This document shows, piece after piece, positions 36,851-49,000 of a DNA stretch of 64,000 nucleotides. The stretch is from Streptococcus australis (GTDB lineage: Bacteria > Bacillota > Bacilli > Lactobacillales > Streptococcaceae): contig NZ_LR594040.1 of NCBI RefSeq assembly GCF_901543175.1, positions 744,001-808,000 on the forward strand, written 5' to 3'. The first letter of the stretch is position 1, and each line of letters opens with the position of its first letter. Position numbers and translations under genes: made by a program. Below the pieces are notes generated by a model. That model ran no database searches, was not told the origin of the DNA, and saw nothing but the letters and a program-made list of their open reading frames with translations.

Positions 36851-37081
36851 ATGAGTAAAAAAGATAAGAAAATTGAAATTCAATTAACAGATGCAAAAGT
36901 GACTGTTGGAAAAGACAGTTATGAAGGTTACGTTTTGACGATCGGGAAAAAGGCTATCGGTGAAATTGCCGAATTAGATAGTCAATTTGCCATCATAAAG
37001 AATGGAAATGTCGATAGTTTTTATAAAAAACTTGAAAAAGCTGTGGAAATTTTGATTGAAAACTATAATTTGACAAAATAA
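36851..37081 (+). CDS. DUF2969 family protein
   Basis: 76 residues, beginning MSKKDKKIEIQLTDAKVTVG, with a conserved-looking IGKKAIGEIAELD middle. It matches a small lactic-acid-bacterial family of unknown function (DUF2969). It is cytoplasmic with no catalytic motif. SD GAGGTAAAG precedes the ATG and TACAAT (about 36822) may be its -10. It sits between ilvE and the tRNA pair, as I recall in pneumococcus. Confidence 0.8.
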   Translation: MSKKDKKIEIQLTDAKVTVGKDSYEGYVLTIGKKAIGEIAELDSQFAIIKNGNVDSFYKKLEKAVEILIENYNLTK

Positions 37082-37084
37082 TAC

Positions 37085-37113
37085 TTGTTTTATTGAAAAT
37101 TTCATGATATAAT
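37085..37113 (+). promoter_or_regulatory. Promoter of the tRNA-Tyr/tRNA-Gln pair
   Basis: -35 TTGTTT (37085-37090), 17 nt, extended TGA and perfect -10 TATAAT (37108-37113), 17 nt before mature tRNA-Tyr. Confidence 0.75.
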
Positions 37114-37130
37114 AGTTATCGTTAAACATT

Positions 37131-37211
37131 GGAGAGATAGCGAAGAGGCTAAACGCGGCGGACTGTAAATCCGCTCCTTCGGGTTCGGGGGTTCGAATCC
37201 CTCTCTCTCCA
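37131..37211 (+). tRNA. tRNA-Tyr (anticodon GTA)
   Basis: 81 nt. Acceptor GGAGAGA pairs with TCTCTCC, discriminator A. Anticodon loop CTGTAAA in stem GCGGA/TCCGC. A long variable arm is present, as expected for class II tRNA-Tyr. The T-arm has GGTTCGAATCC. CCA is not encoded. Confidence 0.95.
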
Positions 37212-37219
37212 TTCATCAA

Positions 37220-37291
37220 TGGGGTATAGCCAAGCGGTAAGGCAAGGGACTTTGACTCCCTCATGCGTTGGTTCGAATCCAGCTACCCCAG
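37220..37291 (+). tRNA. tRNA-Gln (anticodon TTG)
   Basis: 72 nt. Acceptor TGGGGTA pairs with TACCCCA, discriminator G. Anticodon loop CTTTGAC in stem GGGA/TCCC. T-loop TTCGAATC. It lies 8 nt after tRNA-Tyr on the same transcript. The weak U1-A72 first pair is typical of tRNA-Gln. Confidence 0.95.
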
Positions 37292-37453
37292 TTCTTAGGT
37301 AATAAATTCAAGATAAAAAGAAAATATCTTAGGGTATTTTATTTTTATATTGAAAGACGTGAACGATATGAACATGTTCTTGCGGGTGCTTAGGAAAAAA
37401 ATTATAAGTATGTCAAGTTTTGGAAAAGACTTGATTGTTGGAGGATTTTTTAG

Positions 37454-38656
37454 ATGAACGAATTTGAAGATTTGCTAAATAGCGTTAGCCAAGTTGAGCC
37501 TGGTGATGTTGTTAGTGCTGAAGTATTGACAGTTGATGCGACTCAAGCTAACGTTGCAATCTCTGGGACTGGTGTTGAAGGTGTCTTGACTCTTCGCGAA
37601 TTGACAAACGATCGCGATGCAGATATCAATGACTTTGTGAAAGTAGGAGAAGTATTGGATGTTCTTGTACTTCGTCAAGTAGTTGGTAAAGATACTGATA
37701 CAGTTACATACCTTGTATCTAAAAAACGCCTTGAAGCTCGCAAAGCATGGGACAAACTTGTAGGACGCGAAGAAGAAGTTGTTACTGTTAAAGGAACTCG
37801 TGCCGTTAAAGGTGGACTTTCAGTAGAATTTGAAGGTGTTCGTGGATTCATCCCAGCTTCAATGTTGGATACTCGTTTCGTACGTAACACTGAGCGTTTT
37901 GTAGGTCAAGAATTTGATGCTAAAATCAAAGAAGTTGATCCTAAAGAAAACCGCTTCATCCTTTCGCGTCGTGAAGTTGTTGAAGCAGCTACTGCAGCAG
38001 CTCGTGCTGAAGTGTTCGGTAAATTGGCTGTTGGTGATGTTGTAACTGGTAAAGTTGCTCGTATCACAAGCTTTGGTGCTTTCATCGACCTTGGTGGTGT
38101 TGACGGATTGGTTCACTTGACTGAATTGTCACACGAACGTAACGTTTCACCTAAATCAGTTGTAACTGTTGGTGAAGAAATCGAAGTGAAGATCCTTGAT
38201 CTTAACGAAGAAGAAGGACGCGTATCACTTTCACTTAAAGCAACAACACCTGGACCATGGGATGGCGTTGAGCAAAAATTGGCTAAAGGTGATGTAGTAG
38301 AAGGAACAGTTAAACGTTTGACTGACTTTGGTGCATTTGTTGAAGTATTGCCAGGTATCGATGGACTTGTTCACGTATCTCAAATTTCACACAAACGTAT
38401 TGAAAATCCAAAAGAAGCTCTTACTGTTGGTCAAGAAGTTACTGTTAAAGTCCTTGATGTTAACGCTGACGCAGAACGTGTATCACTTTCTATCAAAGCT
38501 CTTGAAGAACGTCCAGCTCAAGAAGAAGGACAAAAAGAAGAAAAACGTGCTGCTCGTCCACGTCGTCCAAAACGTCAAGAAAAACGTGATTTCGAACTTC
38601 CAGAAACACAAACTGGATTCTCAATGGCTGACTTGTTCGGTGATATCGAACTTTAA
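37454..38656 (+). CDS. rpsA: 30S ribosomal protein S1
   Basis: 400 residues with four S1 RNA-binding repeats (about 18-85, 103-168, 190-258, 275-344), the short Firmicutes form rather than the six-repeat enterobacterial one. Repeats 3 and 4 show GKVARITSFGAFIDLGGVDG and VKRLTDFGAFVEVLPGIDG. The tail is basic and Arg/Lys/Glu-rich. It helps load mRNAs on 30S. SD TTGGAGGA lies 7-8 nt before the ATG. A short inverted repeat (37412-37435) lies just upstream. Confidence 0.96.
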   Translation: MNEFEDLLNSVSQVEPGDVVSAEVLTVDATQANVAISGTGVEGVLTLRELTNDRDADINDFVKVGEVLDVLVLRQVVGKDTDTVTYLVSKKRLEARKAWDKLVGREEEVVTVKGTRAVKGGLSVEFEGVRGFIPASMLDTRFVRNTERFVGQEFDAKIKEVDPKENRFILSRREVVEAATAAARAEVFGKLAVGDVVTGKVARITSFGAFIDLGGVDGLVHLTELSHERNVSPKSVVTVGEEIEVKILDLNEEEGRVSLSLKATTPGPWDGVEQKLAKGDVVEGTVKRLTDFGAFVEVLPGIDGLVHVSQISHKRIENPKEALTVGQEVTVKVLDVNADAERVSLSIKALEERPAQEEGQKEEKRAARPRRPKRQEKRDFELPETQTGFSMADLFGDIEL

Positions 38657-38673
38657 TCAAATTGATAATCATA

Positions 38674-38705
38674 AAATCCTTTGTTTAAAACAAGGGATTT
38701 TTCTT
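38674..38705 (+). terminator. Intrinsic terminator after rpsA
   Basis: Stem AAATCCTTTGTT / AACAAGGGATTT (one G-U pair), short A/T loop, then T-run. Confidence 0.85.
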
Positions 38706-38723
38706 TTGTCTCTTTCTCATTTT

Positions 38724-38738
38724 TGATATAATAGTTCT
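38724..38738 (+). promoter_or_regulatory. Extended -10 with ATG 6 nt downstream (predicted leaderless mRNA)
   Basis: TGA-TATAAT (38724-38732), AGTTCT, then ATG at 38739; no SD. Confidence 0.7.
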
Positions 38739-39236
38739 ATGTTAGATTCAGAAAAACAATCACAATATCAATTGTTAAATGAGGAACTCTCTTATTTACT
38801 TGAAGGTGAGAGCAATGTTCTTGCCAATCTTTCGAATGCTAGTGCCCTTCTAAAATCTCGCTTTCCGAATACTGTATTTGCAGGTTTTTATCTGTTTGAT
38901 GGAAGTGAGTTGGTTTTAGGTCCTTTTCAGGGTGGCGTTTCTTGCATTCGAATCCCGCTTGGAAAAGGCGTGTGTGGAGAAGCTGCTGAGTTTCAGGAGA
39001 CTGTTTTAGTTGGCGATGTGAGCACCTATCCAAACTATATTGCTTGTGATGGTCATGCCAAGAGTGAAATCGTAGTTCCTATGCTTAAGAATGGAAGATT
39101 AGTCGGTGTATTAGATTTAGACTCTTCTCTGATTGATGATTACAATGCTATTGATCGTGATTACTTGGAACAATTTGTCGCTATTTTGCTTGAGAAGACA
39201 GAATGGGACTTTACGATGTTTGAGGAGAAAGCCTAA
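38739..39236 (+). CDS. GAF-domain free methionine-(R)-sulfoxide reductase (fRMsr)
   Basis: 165 residues, one GAF domain. Cys69, Cys79 and Cys103 have spacings of 10 and 24 residues, exactly those of the three catalytic Cys of E. coli fRMsr (84, 94, 118). This supports reduction of free methionine-R-sulfoxide, an oxidative-stress repair reaction. The ATG follows the -10 by 6 nt without an SD. The stop overlaps the dnaX ATG (TAATG), so dnaX depends on this transcript. Confidence 0.88.
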   Translation: MLDSEKQSQYQLLNEELSYLLEGESNVLANLSNASALLKSRFPNTVFAGFYLFDGSELVLGPFQGGVSCIRIPLGKGVCGEAAEFQETVLVGDVSTYPNYIACDGHAKSEIVVPMLKNGRLVGVLDLDSSLIDDYNAIDRDYLEQFVAILLEKTEWDFTMFEEKA

Positions 39237-40894
39237 TGTATCAAGCACTTTATCGAAAATATAGAAGCCAAACTTTTTCACAATTAGTCGGACAAGAGGT
39301 TGTGGCTAAAACCCTAAAACAGGCGGTCGATCAGGAAAAGATTAGTCATGCTTATCTTTTCTCAGGCCCTCGTGGAACTGGTAAAACCAGTGTAGCCAAG
39401 ATTTTTGCCAAAGCCATGAACTGCCCGAACCAAGTGGACGGAGAACCATGTAATAACTGTTATATTTGCCAGGCAGTGACAGAAGGTAGCCTAGAAGATG
39501 TTATCGAAATGGATGCAGCTTCGAATAACGGAGTCGATGAAATTCGAGAAATTCGTGATAAATCTACCTACGCTCCTAGTTTAGCACGTTATAAGGTCTA
39601 TATCATAGACGAGGTTCATATGCTGTCTACCGGAGCCTTTAATGCGCTTTTGAAGACCCTAGAAGAACCAACCCAGAACGTTGTCTTTATTTTGGCGACT
39701 ACTGAATTGCACAAGATTCCAGCAACTATTTTATCGCGCGTCCAACGTTTTGAGTTTAAATCGATTAGAACGCAAGATATTAAAGAGCATATCCTAACAA
39801 TTTTGCAAAAAGAGAATATCAGTTCTGAACCAGAGGCTGTGGAAATTATCGCTAGACGGGCTGAAGGTGGGATGCGGGATGCCTTGTCTATTCTGGATCA
39901 AGCCTTGAGTTTGACACAAGGGAATGCTTTAACTACAGCTATCTCTGAGGAGATTACAGGTACTATTAGTTTATCAGCTCTAGATGATTATGTAGCGGCC
40001 TTATCCCAGCAGGATGTACCAAAAGCTCTTGATTCTTTGAACATGTTGTTTGAAAATGGCAAGAGTATGACTCGTTTTGTGACGGATCTCTTGCAGTATT
40101 TGCGTGATCTACTGGTTGTTCAGACAGGTGGCGAAAATACTCATCATAGTTCAGTTTTTATGGACAATCTAGCTCTGTCTCAGGAAAGACTCTTTGAAAT
40201 GATTCGTCTAGCGACAGTGAGTTTGGCAGATATGAAGGCCAGCTTGCAACCTAAGATTTACGCTGAGATGATGACCATTCGTTTAGCGGAAATCAAGTCT
40301 GAATCTTCGATTTCAGGAGCTGTTGAAAGTGAAATTTCTGCACTGAGACAGGAAGTCGCCCGTCTCAAACAAGAACTTGCTAATGTAGGCACAGCTCCTA
40401 AACAAGTTGCGCCAGTTCCTAGTCGTCCAGCCACTTCCAAGACAGTCTATCGAGTGGATCGCAACAAAGTTCAGTCTATCCTGCAAGAAGCTGTCGAAAG
40501 TCCTGATTTGGCACGTCAAAACTTAATTCGCCTCCAGAATGCGTGGGGAGAAGTGATTGAGAGTTTAGCTGGACCTGATAAGGCTCTTCTCGTAGGTTCT
40601 CAACCAGTTGCGGCTAATGAACACCATGCTATTTTAGCCTTTGAGTCTAATTTCAATGCTGGTCAAACCATGAAACGGGATAACCTCAATACCATGTTTG
40701 GCAATATTCTTAGCCAGGCGGCTGGATTTTCACCTGAAATCCTGGCAATTTCCCTTGAGGAATGGAAAGAGGTTCGTGCAGCATTTTCAGCTAAAAACAA
40801 GTCTTCTCAAGCAGATCAAGAGGTAGAAGAAGAGAACTTGATTCCAGAAGGATTTGAATTTCTAGCTGATAAAGTCATGGTCGAAGAAGACTAA
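39236..40894 (+). CDS. dnaX: DNA polymerase III subunit gamma/tau
   Basis: 552 residues. AAA+ clamp-loader core has Walker A GPRGTGKTS. The zinc module has Cys in NCPNQVDGEPCNNCYIC, Walker B is VYIIDEVHML, and sensor region LATTELHKIPATILSRVQRF. Domain III and a tau-like tail follow from about residue 370. I see no slippery A-run that would make a truncated gamma. It loads the sliding clamp at the replication fork. Its start overlaps the stop of the fRMsr gene. Confidence 0.96.
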   Translation: MYQALYRKYRSQTFSQLVGQEVVAKTLKQAVDQEKISHAYLFSGPRGTGKTSVAKIFAKAMNCPNQVDGEPCNNCYICQAVTEGSLEDVIEMDAASNNGVDEIREIRDKSTYAPSLARYKVYIIDEVHMLSTGAFNALLKTLEEPTQNVVFILATTELHKIPATILSRVQRFEFKSIRTQDIKEHILTILQKENISSEPEAVEIIARRAEGGMRDALSILDQALSLTQGNALTTAISEEITGTISLSALDDYVAALSQQDVPKALDSLNMLFENGKSMTRFVTDLLQYLRDLLVVQTGGENTHHSSVFMDNLALSQERLFEMIRLATVSLADMKASLQPKIYAEMMTIRLAEIKSESSISGAVESEISALRQEVARLKQELANVGTAPKQVAPVPSRPATSKTVYRVDRNKVQSILQEAVESPDLARQNLIRLQNAWGEVIESLAGPDKALLVGSQPVAANEHHAILAFESNFNAGQTMKRDNLNTMFGNILSQAAGFSPEILAISLEEWKEVRAAFSAKNKSSQADQEVEEENLIPEGFEFLADKVMVEED

Positions 40895-40906
40895 AAATGG
40901 ATTTCA

Positions 40907-40921
40907 TGATACAATAATCTT
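40907..40921 (+). promoter_or_regulatory. Extended -10 with ATG 6 nt downstream (predicted leaderless mRNA)
   Basis: TGA-TACAAT (40907-40915), AATCTT, then ATG at 40922; no SD. Confidence 0.65.
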
Positions 40922-41116
40922 ATGAATAGACAACAATTTATCATAATAGCGTTATTCACGGCTGCTGAGACCTATTTTTTCAATGAATCTTTAATGGCTG
41001 GTCGCTATGTTATGGCAGCTTTTTGGGCGATTTTACTCTTTCGAAACTTTAGGTTAAGTTACGTGATGGGAAAAATTGTAGACGCTATTGATCAACACTT
41101 AAACCGCAAGGATTAG
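40922..41116 (+). CDS. Small membrane protein, DUF3272 family
   Basis: 64 residues. Two hydrophobic stretches (about residues 5-20 and 27-42) and a charged C-terminus (DAIDQHLNRKD). It resembles the streptococcal DUF3272 family, found next to dnaX. Function unknown. It appears to be translated from a leaderless mRNA. A terminator follows. Confidence 0.75.
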   Translation: MNRQQFIIIALFTAAETYFFNESLMAGRYVMAAFWAILLFRNFRLSYVMGKIVDAIDQHLNRKD

Positions 41117-41137
41117 TCCTCAGCTTCTAGACAAAAT

Positions 41138-41160
41138 CAAAGCCTTTTAGGCTTTTTTTT
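41138..41160 (+). terminator. Intrinsic terminator upstream of the suf operon
   Basis: Stem AAAGCC / GGCTTT with a 4-5-nt loop, then eight T. Confidence 0.8.
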
Positions 41161-41266
41161 GTTATACTAGTAGAGTATATTTATTGACCTTTTGTCCTAT
41201 TTTTTAGGGATTGTAAGCAATTTCCTAAAGTATTGAGCAAAATGTTTGAAAAAGAAAGGAACTATC

Positions 41267-42037
41267 ATGTCAGTATTAGAGATCAAAGATCTTCACGTTG
41301 AGATTGAAGGAAAAGAAATTTTGAAAGGAGTCAACCTGACTCTAAAAACAGGAGAAATCGCAGCTATCATGGGACCAAATGGTACTGGTAAATCGACTCT
41401 TTCAGCCGCTATCATGGGGAACCCTAACTATGAAGTTACCAAAGGTGAAGTCTTGTTTGACGGTGTAAATATCCTTGAATTGGAAGTAGACGAGCGTGCA
41501 CGTATGGGACTTTTCCTTGCTATGCAATACCCATCTGAAATCCCTGGAATTACCAACGCTGAATTTCTTCGTGCAGCTATGAATGCTGGTAAAGAAGACG
41601 ATGAAAAGATTTCAGTTCGTGAGTTTATCACTAAACTAGACGAGAAAATGGAATTGCTCAACATGAAAGAAGAAATGGCAGAGCGTTACCTCAACGAAGG
41701 ATTCTCTGGTGGTGAGAAAAAACGTAATGAAATTCTTCAACTCTTGATGTTGGAACCAACTTTTGCCCTTTTGGATGAGATTGACTCAGGTCTTGACATT
41801 GATGCCCTTAAAGTTGTCTCTAAAGGTGTCAATGCCATGCGTGGTGAAGGTTTTGGTGCTATGATTATCACTCACTACCAACGTCTTTTGAACTACATCA
41901 CACCAGACGTGGTACACGTGATGATGGAAGGTCGTGTTGTCCTTTCTGGTGGCCCAGAATTGGCTGCCCGTTTGGAACGTGAAGGATACGCTAAACTAGC
42001 TGAAGAACTTGGCTATGACTACAAGGAAGAATTGTAA
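41267..42037 (+). CDS. sufC: Fe-S assembly ATPase SufC
   Basis: 256 residues from the ATG at 41267 (SD AAAGAAAGGA); an upstream in-frame start has no SD. ABC ATPase with GPNGTGKST, signature FSGGEKKRN and Walker B FALLDEIDSGLD, the distinctive SufC form. It works in the SufBCD scaffold that builds Fe-S clusters. It is first gene of sufCDSUB. Confidence 0.97.
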   Translation: MSVLEIKDLHVEIEGKEILKGVNLTLKTGEIAAIMGPNGTGKSTLSAAIMGNPNYEVTKGEVLFDGVNILELEVDERARMGLFLAMQYPSEIPGITNAEFLRAAMNAGKEDDEKISVREFITKLDEKMELLNMKEEMAERYLNEGFSGGEKKRNEILQLLMLEPTFALLDEIDSGLDIDALKVVSKGVNAMRGEGFGAMIITHYQRLLNYITPDVVHVMMEGRVVLSGGPELAARLEREGYAKLAEELGYDYKEEL

Positions 42038-42064
42038 TTCCCTCGTATCTTTTAGGAGAAGTAA

Positions 42065-44988
<2,924 letters not shown>

Positions 44989-45044
44989 TAAGACAAGTTT
45001 CTTTTGTCTTATAAATCATTAGAAATGAAGAAAGAAAGGATATT

Positions 45045-46457
45045 ATGGCTGAAGAAAGAGTAGAACCAAAACCAATTGACCTTGGTGAATATAAATTTGG
45101 TTTCCATGATGATGTAGAGCCTGTCCTATCGACAGGAAAAGGACTCAACGAAGGTGTTATTCGTGAATTATCTGCTGCTAAGGGTGAGCCTGAGTGGATG
45201 TTGGAGTTCCGTTTGAAGTCTTATGAAACCTTCAAGAAAATGCCTATGCAAACTTGGGGAGCAGACTTGTCAGAGATTGACTTTGATGATTTGATCTACT
45301 ACCAAAAACCATCTGACAAACCAGCTCGTTCTTGGGATGAAGTTCCTGAAAAAATCAAAGAAACCTTTGAACGTATCGGGATTCCAGAAGCTGAACGTGC
45401 TTATCTAGCAGGGGCCTCTGCCCAGTACGAGTCAGAAGTGGTATACCACAACATGAAGGAAGAGTTTGAGAAGTTAGGAATTATCTTTACAGATACAGAT
45501 TCTGCCCTCAAGGAATACCCAGACTTGTTTAAACAATACTTCGCTAAGTTGGTCCCGCCGACTGATAACAAGTTGGCAGCCCTCAACTCAGCAGTATGGT
45601 CAGGTGGAACCTTTATCTACGTACCAAAAGGGGTCAAGGTTGATATTCCGCTTCAAACTTACTTCCGTATCAACAACGAGAATACAGGTCAGTTTGAACG
45701 TACCTTGATTATCGTTGATGAGGGAGCAAGTGTACACTATGTAGAAGGATGTACAGCACCAACTTACTCAAGCAACAGCTTGCACGCCGCCATTGTAGAA
45801 ATTTTTGCTTTGGACGGAGCCTACATGCGTTATACAACCATCCAAAACTGGTCTGATAACGTCTATAACTTGGTAACCAAACGTGCTAAAGCAATGAAAG
45901 ATGCGACTGTTGAGTGGATCGATGGAAACTTGGGTGCTAAGACGACCATGAAATACCCATCTGTTTATCTTGATGGAGAAGGAGCGCGCGGTACCATGCT
46001 CTCTATCGCCTTTGCCAATGCAGGGCAACACCAAGACACAGGGGCTAAGATGATCCACAACGCTCCACATACAAGCTCGTCTATCGTGTCTAAGTCTATC
46101 GCTAAAGGCGGTGGTAAGGTAGACTACCGTGGACAAGTAACCTTTAACAAGAACTCTAAGAAATCTGTTTCTCACATCGAGTGTGATACCATTATCATGG
46201 ATGACTTATCAGCGTCAGATACCATTCCATTTAATGAAATTCATAACTCGCAAGTTGCTTTGGAACACGAAGCCAAGGTTTCTAAGATTTCAGAAGAACA
46301 ACTCTACTACCTCATGAGCCGTGGTTTATCAGAATCTGAGGCAACCGAGATGATTGTCATGGGATTTGTCGAGCCCTTCACAAAAGAACTTCCAATGGAA
46401 TACGCAGTTGAGCTCAATCGCTTGATTAGCTATGAAATGGAAGGGTCTGTTGGGTAA
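45045..46457 (+). CDS. sufB: Fe-S assembly scaffold SufB
   Basis: 470 residues. Core segments are [17 protein letters not shown] and [20 protein letters not shown], with the C-terminal [21 protein letters not shown]. It is the main scaffold on which Fe-S clusters assemble with SufC and SufD. It is the last gene of the operon and is followed by a strong terminator. Confidence 0.97.
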   Translation: MAEERVEPKPIDLGEYKFGFHDDVEPVLSTGKGLNEGVIRELSAAKGEPEWMLEFRLKSYETFKKMPMQTWGADLSEIDFDDLIYYQKPSDKPARSWDEVPEKIKETFERIGIPEAERAYLAGASAQYESEVVYHNMKEEFEKLGIIFTDTDSALKEYPDLFKQYFAKLVPPTDNKLAALNSAVWSGGTFIYVPKGVKVDIPLQTYFRINNENTGQFERTLIIVDEGASVHYVEGCTAPTYSSNSLHAAIVEIFALDGAYMRYTTIQNWSDNVYNLVTKRAKAMKDATVEWIDGNLGAKTTMKYPSVYLDGEGARGTMLSIAFANAGQHQDTGAKMIHNAPHTSSSIVSKSIAKGGGKVDYRGQVTFNKNSKKSVSHIECDTIIMDDLSASDTIPFNEIHNSQVALEHEAKVSKISEEQLYYLMSRGLSESEATEMIVMGFVEPFTKELPMEYAVELNRLISYEMEGSVG

Positions 46458-46469
46458 AAATATGCAGAA

Positions 46470-46503
46470 TCTGAACAGGAAGTCTTCCTGTTCAGAATTT
46501 TTT
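46470..46503 (+). terminator. Strong intrinsic terminator of the suf operon
   Basis: Perfect 12-bp stem TCTGAACAGGAA / TTCCTGTTCAGA with a 3-nt loop, then T-run. Confidence 0.92.
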
Positions 46504-46583
46504 TCAAAAAAGAACCTAATAAATATTCACAAAAATACTTTTATGTGGTAAAATAAAACAATTACATTTAGTGGAGATGAAGG

Positions 46584-47981
46584 ATGAATATTTTTAGAAC
46601 TAAGGATGTTAGTCTGGGACGAACGGAAATGCGTCGCCATTTGAAATTATGGGATTTGATTTTACTAGGAATTGGTGCCATGGTGGGAACGGGAATTTTC
46701 ACCATTACAGGAACAGCAGCAGCTACACTAGCTGGTCCATCACTAGTGATTTCCATTGTGATTTCTGCCCTATGTGTTTCTTTATCAGCCCTCTTTTTTG
46801 CTGAATTCGCCTCTCGTGTGCCTGCAACAGGAGGAGCTTATAGTTATCTCTATGCGATCTTAGGAGAATTACCAGCTTGGATTGCCGGCTGGTTGACCAT
46901 CATGGAATTCATGACAGCCATATCGGGTGTGGCGTCTGGCTGGGCAGCTTACTTTAAGGGCTTACTCAGTAATTATGGTATCTCCATGCCCCAAGCCTTA
47001 AATGGCACTTTTAATCCCGAACAAGGCACCTATATCGACCTTTTACCTATTTTGGTGCTTGCTTTGGTAACAGGAGTAGTCTTATTGAATTCCAAGGCAG
47101 CCTTGCGCTTTAATTCGCTGCTAGTGGTCTTGAAATTCTCTGCTCTCGCTTTGTTTATCCTAGTTGGGATTTGGCATATCAAACCTGAAAATTGGTCAAA
47201 TTTTGCGCCCTTTGGCTTTGGTCAGCTTTATGGCGGAAGTACTGGGATTATGGCAGGAGCCTCTTTGATGTTCTTTGGTTTTCTCGGTTTTGAGTCGATT
47301 TCCATGGCAGTTGATGAAATTCAAAGTCCGCAAAAGAATGTTCCTCGAGGAATTGTCCTTTCTCTGTCAATCGTCACTATTCTCTATGCTTTGGTAACCT
47401 TAGTATTGACTGGGGTTGTTCACTATAGCCAACTCAATGTGGACGATGCAGTGGCCTTCTCATTGCGTAGTATCGGAATTGGCTGGGCAGCCAACTATGT
47501 TTCACTGGTAGCCATTCTAACTTTGATAACCGTATGTATTTCTATGACCTACGCTCTGTCTCGAATGATTTACAGCCTAGCACGTGATGGGCTATTACCT
47601 CGAGGTTTTAAACAACTAAGTAAAAGCAGCCGAGTTCCAAAGAATGCGACCATCTTAACAGGAGTTGCCTCAGCCATTGCTGCGGGTATTTTCCCCTTGG
47701 CTAGTATTGCTGCCTTTCTAAATATCTGTACACTAGCCTATCTCATCTTACTAGCCTACGGTATTATCAAGCTCAGAAAAGATAAGGGGATGCCTAAAGA
47801 AGGAGAATTCAAAACTCCTTTAGTGCCACTTTTGCCAATCCTTTCCATTCTTATCTGTCTTTCCTTTATGCTTCAGTACACCAAGGAAACATGGATTGCC
47901 TTTGCCCTTGCTTTGGCGGTTGGGCTAGTGATTTACTTTACTTATGGCTATCGTCATTCTACACTTTCTGAAGAAAAATAA
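46584..47981 (+). CDS. APC-family amino-acid permease (cationic amino-acid transporter type)
   Basis: 465 residues with about twelve TMs. Hallmarks are GIGAMVGTGIFTITG in TM1, FFGFLGFESISMAVDE in TM6 and PRGIVLSLSIV. The layout matches the CAT/YhdG branch of amino-acid permeases. The substrate is likely cationic or neutral amino acid but cannot be read from the sequence. SD GGAGATGAAGG precedes the ATG. It ends at a shared terminator with the convergent YitT gene. Confidence 0.85.
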   Translation: MNIFRTKDVSLGRTEMRRHLKLWDLILLGIGAMVGTGIFTITGTAAATLAGPSLVISIVISALCVSLSALFFAEFASRVPATGGAYSYLYAILGELPAWIAGWLTIMEFMTAISGVASGWAAYFKGLLSNYGISMPQALNGTFNPEQGTYIDLLPILVLALVTGVVLLNSKAALRFNSLLVVLKFSALALFILVGIWHIKPENWSNFAPFGFGQLYGGSTGIMAGASLMFFGFLGFESISMAVDEIQSPQKNVPRGIVLSLSIVTILYALVTLVLTGVVHYSQLNVDDAVAFSLRSIGIGWAANYVSLVAILTLITVCISMTYALSRMIYSLARDGLLPRGFKQLSKSSRVPKNATILTGVASAIAAGIFPLASIAAFLNICTLAYLILLAYGIIKLRKDKGMPKEGEFKTPLVPLLPILSILICLSFMLQYTKETWIAFALALAVGLVIYFTYGYRHSTLSEEK

Positions 47982-48005
47982 AAGCTGGGATTTCCCAGCT
48001 TTTAT
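47981..48005. terminator. Bidirectional intrinsic terminator
   Basis: Stem AAAGCTGGG / CCCAGCTTT, loop ATTT, between the convergent permease and YitT genes. Confidence 0.85.
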
Positions 48006-48856
48006 TTATTTTCTTTTTTGAAAGTGAATCCTTCACCAAGAATTTCATGAGCTTCTGTGATGGTAATAAAGGCTCGAGGATCTATATGGTGAATCATATC
48101 TTTCATTTTAACGATTTCATTTCGACCGACGATACAATAAATGATTTTCAAATCTTTCTTACTGTAGTAGCCCTGACCAGAGATATAGGTCACACCACGT
48201 CCTAGTTCTTCATTGATTTTATCAGCCAATTGCTCAGGATACTGAGTGATAATCATAAATCCTTTACCAGCATAGCCCCCTTCACCTATCAAGTCGATAA
48301 CACGAGCGATGATAAAGTCAAACAAGAGAGTATAGGTAACGAGACGAAGATCTTGGAAGATAATTAAAATCAACATTAGGATAAAAAAGTCAATCCCAAA
48401 GAGCAATTTACCAATCGAAATATTAGTGTATTTGTTGAGGATACGGGCAACAATATCAGAACCACCAGTAGTCCCTCCCGCATTAAAAATAATTCCTAGA
48501 CCGACTCCCAGTAAAACACCAGAAACCAGCGAAACGATAATGAGATCACCTTGTAGGTCAAACTGTAAAGGAATTCTTTCAAAGACAGCAAGCCATACTG
48601 AAAGGGAGATAGTCCCCAAGAGACTGGTGTAGAGAGTTTTAGGACCAAATATTTTCCAGGCTAGGATAAATAAAGGAATATTGATCAAGAGGTTCATCAG
48701 TGAGACTGGAATTTTAAAGAGATAGAAGGTAATTAGTGTGATACCTGTCGCACCACCCTCAAATAGATGATAGGGAACTACAAAGTAGGTAAGGCCAAAG
48801 GCATAAATAGCTGCCCCAAGTATGATAGTGATAATAGGCTGAACTTTTCGAATCAT
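48002..48856 (-). CDS. YitT family membrane protein
   Basis: 284 residues. Five or six TMs in the first ~190 residues include NAGGTTGGSDIVARIL, a typical YitT motif. A cytoplasmic DUF2179 domain follows (about 205-280, GRGVTYISGQGYYSKKDLKII). Function of the family is not settled. An upstream TATAAT (about 48890) on the minus strand is its likely -10. Confidence 0.85.
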   Translation of the reverse strand: MIRKVQPIITIILGAAIYAFGLTYFVVPYHLFEGGATGITLITFYLFKIPVSLMNLLINIPLFILAWKIFGPKTLYTSLLGTISLSVWLAVFERIPLQFDLQGDLIIVSLVSGVLLGVGLGIIFNAGGTTGGSDIVARILNKYTNISIGKLLFGIDFFILMLILIIFQDLRLVTYTLLFDFIIARVIDLIGEGGYAGKGFMIITQYPEQLADKINEELGRGVTYISGQGYYSKKDLKIIYCIVGRNEIVKMKDMIHHIDPRAFITITEAHEILGEGFTFKKENK

Positions 48857-49000
48857 GATTCTCCCTCGCTTTTTCTATAGATAGATTATACCAAATTTTC
48901 AGGTGTTTTAATTGGATCTCTTATGATTTTTTTGCAATTTTTTGGTATAATAAAGGTGATAAATCACTATCTTATTGAGAAGAATAGAAAGATTGAAGAT

